Origin: a virus
Virus record (IMG/VR): IMGVR_UViG_3300022916_000011
Location: 1 to 64,000 of that record
Reading direction: 5' to 3' (one strand)
DNA length: 64,000 nucleotides
Shown: positions 38,958 to 46,574 of the stretch, piece by piece
How the letters are laid out: the number at the start of each line of letters is the position of its first letter
How positions within the stretch are numbered: position 1 is the stretch's first letter
Notes under the pieces: generated by a model
What the model was told of the DNA's origin: nothing
Databases searched by the model: none
The model's input: the letters and a program-made list of their open reading frames with translations, nothing else
Made by a program: the position numbers and the translations under genes

Positions 38958-39709
38958 CATTATTAAATCCATATCCAAATAAAATAAAAAGAGAAATACT
39001 GACTACTGCTTACAATGCTGGAGAGGGTCATATAGCATCTTCTCTTTCTATTGTGGAATTACTATATGTGCTTTACGATAATGTGTTAAAGGAAGAAGAT
39101 TATTTTATCTTATCTAAGGGACACGCTTCCCTTGGATGGTATGCTGTTTTGAACCATTTTGGTTATATTACGGATGAAGATTCAGATTCATTTTGCAAAC
39201 CAAATGGATTACCAGGACATCCTGATAGACTCAAAACCCCTTGTATTCATGCGTCTACTGGTTCTTTAGGACATGGTTTACCCATTGGGGTTGGCATCGC
39301 TTTAGGTCTTAAAGCAGCAAATAGAAGTGGGAAAGTTTACGTTCTGATAGGTGATGGAGAAGCTAATGAAGGAGCTATATGGGAAGCTGCAAATTTAGCT
39401 GTATATCATGATCTGGATAATTTATGTTGTATAGTGGATTGTAATGGTTCTGCTGACAGGGCTTTGACAACTTATATACCAAAAGTGTTTAGTGCCTTTG
39501 GTTGGGTTACTAATGAAATAGTGGGACATAACATGTATGATATTAATCATGCTATTAATGATACAGCTATTCCACCTAGATTACCTTACTGTGTTGTTGC
39601 TATAACGACAAAGGGATATGGGGTTAGTTTCATGGAGAATAACCCTGAGTGGCACCACAAGACGATGAATGAAGAACAGTATCAGCAGGCTATGAAGGAG
39701 TTAGAATAA
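38954..39709 (+). CDS. Transketolase N-terminal subunit (TPP-binding)
   Basis: A 251-residue protein with thiamine-diphosphate features: ILSKGHAS, GSLGHGLPIGVG and GDGEANEGAIWEAA, the Mg-TPP motif beginning GDG. ATG 38954 overlaps the previous stop. The C-terminal (Pyr/PYR) half is encoded separately at 40806, so this is a two-subunit transketolase. In nucleotide-sugar clusters such pairs add two-carbon branches to keto-sugars, which is the suggested role here. Confidence 0.88.
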   Translation: MTLLNPYPNKIKREILTTAYNAGEGHIASSLSIVELLYVLYDNVLKEEDYFILSKGHASLGWYAVLNHFGYITDEDSDSFCKPNGLPGHPDRLKTPCIHASTGSLGHGLPIGVGIALGLKAANRSGKVYVLIGDGEANEGAIWEAANLAVYHDLDNLCCIVDCNGSADRALTTYIPKVFSAFGWVTNEIVGHNMYDINHAINDTAIPPRLPYCVVAITTKGYGVSFMENNPEWHHKTMNEEQYQQAMKELE

Positions 39710-39927
39710 TGGATAATTCTTTTTGGGTAGATGCGGGGGAGGGTGTACATTTACGGATAAGAAAGTTTGAAAGATTACCCCCTTTTCCAGAACCAACAGA
39801 ACTTATTTTAGATTGGGAAGGAATAAAAAGAGGTGGAGAAGAAATTCTTTTTTCTAAAGAAGAAGTAGAAAAAGTGGTAAAGGAATGTCCTTCTTTATTT
39901 GATTTCGTTATAGCTAATTTAATATAA
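39709..39927 (+). CDS. Small hypothetical protein (72 aa)
   Basis: ATG overlaps the transketolase stop. MDNSFWVDAGEGVHL; mixed beta then acidic helical end. One of five small genes lying between the two transketolase halves. No family recognised. Confidence 0.65.
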   Translation: MDNSFWVDAGEGVHLRIRKFERLPPFPEPTELILDWEGIKRGGEEILFSKEEVEKVVKECPSLFDFVIANLI

Positions 39928-39940
39928 AGGAACTAGAATA

Positions 39941-40123
39941 ATGGCAAAATCAAATATCACTGTAGATGTCACTGCTAATTTGTTTTCCCTATGTTCTGTA
40001 AAATGTGACAATTTTAGTTGTGTACACAGAAATCAGGACACCCATAATTGTAATTTGAAGCATATAGAAATAGATGTAGCTGGAAAATGTGAAAATTATA
40101 GAACTGCGAATATGATGGCATGA
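39941..40123 (+). CDS. Small Cys-rich protein (60 aa)
   Basis: Six Cys: LCSVKCDNFSCVHR, then HNCNLK and GKCENYR. The spacing C-x3-C-x4-C...C...C looks like a DUF1540-type or small Fe-S/zinc domain. AAAGGAACTAGAATA precedes the ATG. Function unknown. Confidence 0.65.
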   Translation: MAKSNITVDVTANLFSLCSVKCDNFSCVHRNQDTHNCNLKHIEIDVAGKCENYRTANMMA

Positions 40124-40132
40124 GGGGTTAAA

Positions 40133-40417
40133 ATGAAAGCACCGATACGAGAAAGACGTTTAGGTAAATTCTCTATTACAAGGAATGTGATATACGACAA
40201 TCCTGAGCTTGTTAAAAGAATAATGGGTGAATGTATTATTGTTAATGCAACTATGAAGTGGCATACAGATGCTATTCATTATGTAGCTATATCAGATCAT
40301 TTTGCTGTAGTAGAAGAAGGAGATAGAGAAATACCTATTTATTCAATCCAATGTGAAACAGAATATGATGATACTGGTATGATAGTTAATATTGATTGGA
40401 AGTTTACGGGGGTGTAA
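40133..40417 (+). CDS. Hypothetical protein (94 aa)
   Basis: Reads MKAPIRERRLGKFSI; beta-rich (IHYVAISDHFAVVEEG). The ribosome site is weak (GAGGGGTTAAA). Sits between the transketolase genes. No family recognised. Confidence 0.65.
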   Translation: MKAPIRERRLGKFSITRNVIYDNPELVKRIMGECIIVNATMKWHTDAIHYVAISDHFAVVEEGDREIPIYSIQCETEYDDTGMIVNIDWKFTGV

Positions 40418-40418
40418 A

Positions 40419-40583
40419 ATGGGAGAAGGGATGATGAAATTAGAAACTGCACGACACATTGCGGCACGGATATGGTGTGATCAAGAGTATCAACACATTG
40501 AGATGGATGTGAACCTTGCAGAGAAAATTGCTGTTATGCTGATGAACAATGCGAACAGTGAAGCACCACCGGAGGAGGGATGA
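40419..40583 (+). CDS. Small hypothetical protein (54 aa)
   Basis: One base after the previous stop; ATG 40419 or the twin ATGs at 40431-40434, which have GGGAGAAGGG upstream. Helical, ending SEAPPEEG. Function unknown. Confidence 0.6.
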   Translation: MGEGMMKLETARHIAARIWCDQEYQHIEMDVNLAEKIAVMLMNNANSEAPPEEG

Positions 40584-40584
40584 A

Positions 40585-40809
40585 ATGGGAATGTTTGATT
40601 GGGTATTTATTGTATGTCCTGAGTGTGGTGGCAATATAGGATTTCAGTCTAAAGCAGGGGAATGTGATTTGCGAGAATATGATGAATATGACATGCCACC
40701 TGAAATTGCTGTTGATTTAAAAGATGAGGAGATGCGGTGTGATCAGTGTAAAGCCCGTGTAAAATTGAGAGTTCAAGTAATTACTAAAGTAGATGTGGAG
40801 TTGCTATGA
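40585..40809 (+). CDS. Zinc-ribbon protein (74 aa)
   Basis: CGGAGGAGGGATGAA precedes ATG 40585 (MGMFDWVFIVCPECGGN). CPEC and MRCDQCKAR form a four-Cys zinc ribbon about 40 residues apart. Common small phage protein type. The stop overlaps the next gene. Confidence 0.7.
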   Translation: MGMFDWVFIVCPECGGNIGFQSKAGECDLREYDEYDMPPEIAVDLKDEEMRCDQCKARVKLRVQVITKVDVELL

Positions 40810-41663
40810 GAAATCAATTCGTAAGGACAATGACAGATATAATGAATGAGGATCAAAACCCTTATCTTCTCTTAGGTGATATTGGAGTGTGGGGTTTCAG
40901 ACATCTATTAGAGAAATACCCTCTGAGAGCAAAGAATATAGGTATCTGTGAGCAGGCAATGATCAGTCTAGCATCAGGGTTATCTATGGTTGGTTTTACC
41001 CCTGTGGTGCATTCTATAGCACCGTTTCTAGTGGAGAGAGCATACGAGCAAATTAAGATTGATTTTGGATATCAAGAGTTAGGTGGTAATTTTGTTTCTG
41101 TTGGAGCTAGTTATAATTACAATAAACTTGGAAGTACACATCACTGTCCAGCAGACGTTTCTATCCTCAGTCAAATACCAAATATGCAAATAGTTGTGCC
41201 AGGTTCGGCGAAAGAGTTTGACATTTTGTTTAAGGAAAGTTATAATAATGGTCTACCTACCTACTTTCGCCTGTGTGAGCATACTAATGGGGATAACTTG
41301 AATGTCAAATTTGGTGAGGTGCTCCCACTTCATGGAACTGGCACAAGGTTCACAATGCTTATCACAGGTCCTGCCTTTGACTACGTTAAGATAACTGGTT
41401 ATATGGGTTCTGGAATAAAAGTGTTATATTGCACTACACCAGTACCATTAGATTTGTATACTATAGGTAGGAATATAGAAAGTAATAGACTCATGATTGT
41501 TGAGCCATACTATTCAGCTATGTTACCAGAGATAGTAAATGCTTTTCCTGGTTTAGAGGTAATTTCTGTAACACCCGATAAAGCATTTGTAGATGTTGGT
41601 TTTGATCAGGAAAAAGATATGGTTAATCGCATTATTTGGAATGTGAGGAGATTGAAATGGTAG
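40806..41663 (+). CDS. Transketolase C-terminal subunit
   Basis: A 285-residue protein. RAKNIGICEQAMISLASGL holds the conserved Glu (in GICEQ) that activates TPP at the dimer interface. GSTHHCPADVSIL and VVPGSAKEFD are typical of the pyrimidine-binding domain, and a C-terminal transketolase_C-like region follows. Partner of the 38954 product. Ends overlapping the epimerase start by 7 bases. Confidence 0.85.
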   Translation: MRNQFVRTMTDIMNEDQNPYLLLGDIGVWGFRHLLEKYPLRAKNIGICEQAMISLASGLSMVGFTPVVHSIAPFLVERAYEQIKIDFGYQELGGNFVSVGASYNYNKLGSTHHCPADVSILSQIPNMQIVVPGSAKEFDILFKESYNNGLPTYFRLCEHTNGDNLNVKFGEVLPLHGTGTRFTMLITGPAFDYVKITGYMGSGIKVLYCTTPVPLDLYTIGRNIESNRLMIVEPYYSAMLPEIVNAFPGLEVISVTPDKAFVDVGFDQEKDMVNRIIWNVRRLKW

Positions 41664-42637
41664 ATATAAAAGATTTTTTCCCCAGTGTTGCTAGTAGGGT
41701 TCGTAACATTGAAAAACTAAAAGGTAGGAAGGTACTAGTGACAGGGGCAAGCGGTCTAATTGGTAATCATATTCTTTCAACATTAGATGACGTTGAAGCA
41801 GATACACATATTTTACACCATGAGACTGTTCCTTACTGTATACGTAAGAGAATGACTGGTCATTCTTGGTATTCCTTAACTTTACCTACTAGAAGTTTTG
41901 ATTATATTTTTCATTTAGCGGGATATGGACAACCAGACAAATTTAGTATAAATCCTTATACGACAATCGATTTGAATACGGGGGTTTTACTACATTTAAT
42001 TACTAAAAATTTAGAGTTTGGTGGTTCTATCTTATTTGCCAGTACTTCAGAGATTTATAGCGGTTTGACTGTAGAAGCTACTGAAGATATGGTTGGAACT
42101 ACTACGCCAGCACATCCCAGAGCTTGCTACATTGAAAGTAAACGTTGTGGTGAGGCTCTTATTCATGCTTTGAATGAAAAGGGTTACAATGGTAAAATTG
42201 CTAGGATAGCTTTAGCATATGGTCCTGGTTGCAGATATGATGACACCCGTGTTATGTCGGATTTCATTAGAATGGGTTTGGAAAATAAGCACATAGCACC
42301 AAGGGGTGGATTGAGAAATGTACGTACATATAATTATGTTACTGATACCGTCCAAATGCTCTTTAACATCCTATTGAATGGGAAGCAGACCGTTTACAAT
42401 GTAGGTGGTGAAAGTTCTCTTACAATAGGGAGATTAGCTTTGCTAATAGGAAAGGAAGTAGGTGCAAAAGTGGAGTTAGTTGATTTAATACACACCGATG
42501 CATCCCCTACATTTGTTGGTATTAGCACTGATAGATACAATGAGGAATTCCCAGATATGAAAATTACAAATATAAATGATGGTTTGGATAGGACAATAGA
42601 GTGGTTTAGGTATTTGGAGGAGTCAAAAAATGGCTGA
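41657..42637 (+). CDS. NAD-dependent epimerase/dehydratase (extended SDR)
   Basis: GAGGAGATTGAA precedes ATG 41657 (MVDIKDFFPSVASRV). VLVTGASGLIGNHIL is the NAD motif (G-x2-G-x2-G), FHLAGYG, the YIESKR active-site Y-x3-K and a VTDTVQM region complete an extended SDR, closest in style to UDP-glucuronate decarboxylase or dTDP-glucose dehydratase enzymes. Acts on an NDP-sugar. 326 aa. Confidence 0.85.
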   Translation: MVDIKDFFPSVASRVRNIEKLKGRKVLVTGASGLIGNHILSTLDDVEADTHILHHETVPYCIRKRMTGHSWYSLTLPTRSFDYIFHLAGYGQPDKFSINPYTTIDLNTGVLLHLITKNLEFGGSILFASTSEIYSGLTVEATEDMVGTTTPAHPRACYIESKRCGEALIHALNEKGYNGKIARIALAYGPGCRYDDTRVMSDFIRMGLENKHIAPRGGLRNVRTYNYVTDTVQMLFNILLNGKQTVYNVGGESSLTIGRLALLIGKEVGAKVELVDLIHTDASPTFVGISTDRYNEEFPDMKITNINDGLDRTIEWFRYLEESKNG

Positions 42638-42833
42638 TATACCATTTGCAGTTGGTTTGAATAAAGGAAATAGGGCGGTTATTAAACTACAATTTATTAA
42701 TGGAGTGGTTCCTCTTGTATACTCTCATATGTGTATAACAAAAGATGGAAATAGGTATGCGTTTAGAACAGAGGAAGATGCTAAATTAGCTGCTAATTAT
42801 AATGATTGGAAATATATAGAGGATAGCAAATGA
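42630..42833 (+). CDS. Small hypothetical protein (67 aa)
   Basis: Overlaps the epimerase stop by 8 bases with GGAGGAGTCAAAAA before the ATG. MADIPFAVGLNKGNR, beta-rich. Pairs with the following DUF3072-like gene. No family recognised. Confidence 0.65.
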   Translation: MADIPFAVGLNKGNRAVIKLQFINGVVPLVYSHMCITKDGNRYAFRTEEDAKLAANYNDWKYIEDSK

Positions 42834-43021
42834 AACATGAAAATTTTCCAGTTGAAGGTTTTAACTTTATGGATGAAGCTGCTACTGAAGTACAAAAGGA
42901 TATGATTGCAGAACTTTGCAAAGCTAAAGATATACCGATTGATCGACATGGTGTATGGCCAGACCCTTTTTCAAAATGGGATGCTGCAAATATGATTGAT
43001 AGCTTAAAGGAAGGAGATTAA
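42830..43021 (+). CDS. Small DUF3072-like protein, copy B (63 aa)
   Basis: MKHENFPVEGFNFMDEA; over the full length it parallels the 38071 product (EVQKDMIAELCKAKD, KWDAANMIDSLK), same size. A gene duplication within the island. ATG overlaps the preceding stop (ATGA). Confidence 0.7.
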   Translation: MKHENFPVEGFNFMDEAATEVQKDMIAELCKAKDIPIDRHGVWPDPFSKWDAANMIDSLKEGD

Positions 43022-43023
43022 AA

Positions 43024-43971
43024 GTGAAAAAATTATTAGTTACTGGAGCTGGTGGTCTATTAGGAAAAGCAATTTGCACTGTTGCGCAGAATGATTTTGA
43101 TGTAATTTCCTTAAAAAGGGAAGATTGTGATTTGATTAATTTCCAAGATACAAAAGCTATTTTTAATTATGTAAAACCGGATTATGTAATTCATACGGCA
43201 GCCGTAGTTGGAGGTATAGGTTCTAATATGAACCATCCAGGTAAATTTTTCTGTAGTAACATTGCAATTAATACTAATATTTTGGAATGTGCCAGATTAG
43301 TGAATGTGAAAAAACTTATATCATTTTTATCAACGTGTGTCTTCCCCGATAATGCACCTTACCCATTGAGCGTAGAGAACATCCATGATGGTCCACCGCA
43401 CCCTTCTAATGCGGCTTATGCTCATGCTAAACGAATGCTTGATGTACAGAGTAGAGCTTATAGAACAGAATACGGGTGTGATTTTATTACACTAGTACCT
43501 ACTAATTTATACGGTTTTCATGATAATTGGGATATTGAGAATGGTCATGTTATTCCATCCTTAATTCATAAAGCATTTATTGCAAAGAAAGAGGAGAAAC
43601 CTCTTATTGTATGGGGCAGTGGAAAACCTTTACGAGAATTTATTTTTGTTGACGATATGGCAAATATTTCTCTTAGGTGTTTTAGTGAATACATTTCTGC
43701 TGATCCTTTGATAATATCTACAAGTGAAGAAGTATCTGTAGGAAAAGTAGCAGAAAAGATAGCTAAAAGAGTTGGTGTGAAATGCATTTTTGATACCGAT
43801 AAACCTGATGGTCAGATGAGGAAACCTTCTGATAATTCTGTTTTCAAAGAAATATTTCCTGACTTTGTTTTTACTTCTCTAAAGCAGGGTTTAGGACATA
43901 CAATAAATGAGTTCGAATATCATTGGATTAACAAATTACCAATGAGAGGAGTGTCCTATGATAACAAATGA
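43024..43971 (+). CDS. GDP-L-fucose synthase-like SDR
   Basis: A 315-residue protein starting with GTG after AAAGGAAGGAGATTAAAA. LLVTGAGGLLGKAIC (NAD(P) motif), HTAAVVGGIGSNM and the STCVFPD...AYAHAKR active site (Ser, Y-x3-K) follow the Fcl/WcaG family, which makes GDP-fucose from a GDP-4-keto-6-deoxymannose. VWGSGKPLREFIFVDD is also diagnostic. Substrate here may be another keto-sugar. Confidence 0.85.
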   Translation: MKKLLVTGAGGLLGKAICTVAQNDFDVISLKREDCDLINFQDTKAIFNYVKPDYVIHTAAVVGGIGSNMNHPGKFFCSNIAINTNILECARLVNVKKLISFLSTCVFPDNAPYPLSVENIHDGPPHPSNAAYAHAKRMLDVQSRAYRTEYGCDFITLVPTNLYGFHDNWDIENGHVIPSLIHKAFIAKKEEKPLIVWGSGKPLREFIFVDDMANISLRCFSEYISADPLIISTSEEVSVGKVAEKIAKRVGVKCIFDTDKPDGQMRKPSDNSVFKEIFPDFVFTSLKQGLGHTINEFEYHWINKLPMRGVSYDNK

Positions 43972-44839
43972 GATATGCCGATTTGTGGATAATTATGTGA
44001 AGAATATTTATTGGAAAGATGGAATAGGAGATTATAGAACTAATCCATATTACCCTTTAGATAAAGAGAAAAGAGATAAATGGATTTTGTTTATATTGAA
44101 AGAACTAGCGAACCCTTTGGAACAGACAGGTAAACATAGAAAGCAGCAGTGGGAAGATGGTTGGCAGGAGTCTTTAGACTTGAAAGAGTACATTCCAGGT
44201 TATTTTGGTAAATACCCTATTATGAGATTCAACGGTGAATTTGTACGTTCCAATCATTTAGATAATGATTTAGAGTATCATTTCTTTGCTGGTTTGCAGG
44301 AGTATTTGTTTGGTGCGCTTTTGCAACATGTAGAAAATGTATATGAGTTTGGTTGTGGTACAGGACATAATTTAGTACGAATGCGAGCCGTTAATAAAAA
44401 AGCTAAATTATATGGGTTAGATTGGACTCAGTCCGGTGTTCAGAGTGTGAACAATTTGGAACCTATGCTGCACAATGTTGAGGGTGTGTTATTTGATATG
44501 TTTCTTCCTGACCTTAATTTCTCTTTGAAACCGAATAGTGCTGTTGTAACTGTAGCGTCTTTAGAACAGTTGGGAACAGGGTTTGAAAAATTTGTACATT
44601 ATGTAGTAGAGCAGAAGCCTGATATTGTAGTTCACATAGAACCTTTTCAGGATCTGTTAAATCCAGATAATTTGTTAGATTATCTGTCTTTGCAATATAT
44701 GAAGAAAAGGAACTACATAGATGGGTATGTGCAATATTTGCAATCGTCTGGTAAGGCGGAGATTATAATGTATGAAAGATCCTATATTGGCTCTTTATTT
44801 GTTGATGGATATACAATTTTGGTGTGGCAACCTTCATAA
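43958..44839 (+). CDS. SAM-dependent methyltransferase (293 aa)
   Basis: Starts MITNEICRFVDNYVK after GAGAGGAGTGTCCT. Long N-terminal helical part, then VYEFGCGTGHNLVRM (motif I) and LYGLDWTQSG. An acidic VHIEPFQD follows. Probably a sugar C- or O-methyltransferase. Last gene of the rightward island, followed by a strong bidirectional terminator. Confidence 0.8.
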   Translation: MITNEICRFVDNYVKNIYWKDGIGDYRTNPYYPLDKEKRDKWILFILKELANPLEQTGKHRKQQWEDGWQESLDLKEYIPGYFGKYPIMRFNGEFVRSNHLDNDLEYHFFAGLQEYLFGALLQHVENVYEFGCGTGHNLVRMRAVNKKAKLYGLDWTQSGVQSVNNLEPMLHNVEGVLFDMFLPDLNFSLKPNSAVVTVASLEQLGTGFEKFVHYVVEQKPDIVVHIEPFQDLLNPDNLLDYLSLQYMKKRNYIDGYVQYLQSSGKAEIIMYERSYIGSLFVDGYTILVWQPS

Positions 44840-44841
44840 GA

Positions 44842-44873
44842 AATAAGGGGGTAGGATTTTCTACCCCCTTATT
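44842..44873. terminator. Bidirectional terminator
   Basis: Perfect 13-bp stem AATAAGGGGGTAG/CTACCCCCTTATT with a GATTTT loop in the 37-base gap between convergent genes. Confidence 0.85.
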
Positions 44874-44876
44874 ATC

Positions 44877-46562
44877 CTATCTGTCTGTATCTTCACCTCT
44901 ACCATCCTTACCGTCAAGTTGTCGGGAAGAACCTTTTACATTATCAGTAATACCTTTAGCAGAAGGATCAGCATCAGATTTGCCAGGATCTCTATCTCTG
45001 TCTCTAGCATTATTTTGTCTAATATCTTTTGTGGATCTATTTTCAGTTTGATCGTTTGCTTTTAAAATATCTTCTTCTGTTAATTTATCAATGGCATTGC
45101 GAATATCTACCATTAAGGCGTCAGGTAAATCCGGTAATGCTCTTTTAGCTACTGTTTTCATTAATTCTTTTTTGAAGGTAAGTTCAGGGATTATACGATC
45201 AGCCATAATAGCATTTTCAAGACTTTGACTGAGATCATCAATGCTGAAGTCAGTGGACCTTGTAATTTCCACCTTATTAAAATCTTTCTCTTTATTTTGC
45301 CATTTCAACCAATATTTAATAATACCTAGTTCTGTCTCTGTGAGATTAGAGCTTTTCTTACCTAGTACAAGACCTAGTTGTTGAAATTCATAGCGCATTG
45401 CTACCCCTGATCTAGCAGCACTACCACTAGTTCTTTGGGCATTAAGACCAGACAGATGAGCCAATTGAAATGTTTCTTCTACCTTTTTGTCTACCCAATT
45501 TAGAATAGCATCTATAGGTTCATTTACTTCTGCATTTAGCCAATCTGGTTTTCCTGCTTCACCTAGAGATGGATCAAATTCAAGAATAGCCGTAACTCCA
45601 GCTTCATTATTAATCTCTTCACCTTCTCTAGCCATAGGACGTCTTGCTTGAGGGAAACCAGCAAATTTGATAACTTCTTCTCCATAAGAAACATTTCGAA
45701 TAATACTAGCCGTAATTCTTGATATTTCTTTAATATCAGATTCACCAATGTAAGGATCTTCAATATTCTTGATATTTTGAAACCACAGGAAAGGTATTTC
45801 ATTTAATGGATTAGGTCCTTCTGAAACCATAATTGGATCTTCTGTGGAGGTTAATGCACTTACAATTTTACCTGGATGTTGTGCATATTTATTATCTCCA
45901 GGTTTAGGTTCATAATCTGAAGTATCTGTATGTTTATGAATCCTCATAGTGGTTCCACCAGAAGTTTCAGGAATAGTCCATATTTCCCATTTATCTGGCC
46001 ACCAAAGTAAATACCTATTATCGTAATCAAACAATTTGAGATAGGTCAGTTGAGGTCTATTAGTGCGTTCATCCCTTTCATGTTCCCAATCTAATATATT
46101 AGGTAATGTAAAAGTAGAGCAATAAGGATAAATGCCATCAGCTACATCTTCTTTGAGGATTTGATTTGTACTTGTAGGTTTGTCAACTAAGATTCCTACT
46201 GCACCGTATATACCTGCTAATTTTTGAGATTCATTCAAATACACATCAAAATTGGTTCCATATAGATCAGCATCTTTGGTAAATAACTTCCACAATTTAT
46301 CATCTACTAAAGGACCTAATTCTCTCAAAGCAGGCTTTTCTGTAAGGTAGAAATTAAATAGATCAATAACGATACTGGAGTAATTGAAACAGGTTCCTTC
46401 ATCTTGTCTAGATTTCCAATTTTTTTGGGATTCTCTCATATGTTTTTGTAATGCAAAATTTATAAAACGAGTACCTCCAGAATAAGCTAGGCCCCAAAAT
46501 GTCCAATCGCTTATCATATCTGCATAAGTGTCGTGGGTTTCTAATAGTTGTTCTACATCCAT
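44877..46562 (-). CDS. Portal protein
   Basis: A 561-residue protein, MDVEQLLETHDTYAD..., directly downstream of the terminase gene as expected for a portal. The long alpha/beta body with NPLNEIPFLWFQN and TASIIRNVSYGEEV and the GVAMRYEFQQ region fit a portal of the DUF4055-like type. The C-terminal 70 residues are a charged, Asp/Arg-rich disordered tail. GGAGAAATAAA precedes the ATG. The portal is the DNA channel of the capsid. Family subtype is tentative. Confidence 0.8.
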   Translation of the reverse strand: MDVEQLLETHDTYADMISDWTFWGLAYSGGTRFINFALQKHMRESQKNWKSRQDEGTCFNYSSIVIDLFNFYLTEKPALRELGPLVDDKLWKLFTKDADLYGTNFDVYLNESQKLAGIYGAVGILVDKPTSTNQILKEDVADGIYPYCSTFTLPNILDWEHERDERTNRPQLTYLKLFDYDNRYLLWWPDKWEIWTIPETSGGTTMRIHKHTDTSDYEPKPGDNKYAQHPGKIVSALTSTEDPIMVSEGPNPLNEIPFLWFQNIKNIEDPYIGESDIKEISRITASIIRNVSYGEEVIKFAGFPQARRPMAREGEEINNEAGVTAILEFDPSLGEAGKPDWLNAEVNEPIDAILNWVDKKVEETFQLAHLSGLNAQRTSGSAARSGVAMRYEFQQLGLVLGKKSSNLTETELGIIKYWLKWQNKEKDFNKVEITRSTDFSIDDLSQSLENAIMADRIIPELTFKKELMKTVAKRALPDLPDALMVDIRNAIDKLTEEDILKANDQTENRSTKDIRQNNARDRDRDPGKSDADPSAKGITDNVKGSSRQLDGKDGRGEDTDR

Positions 46563-46574
46563 TTTATTTCTCCT

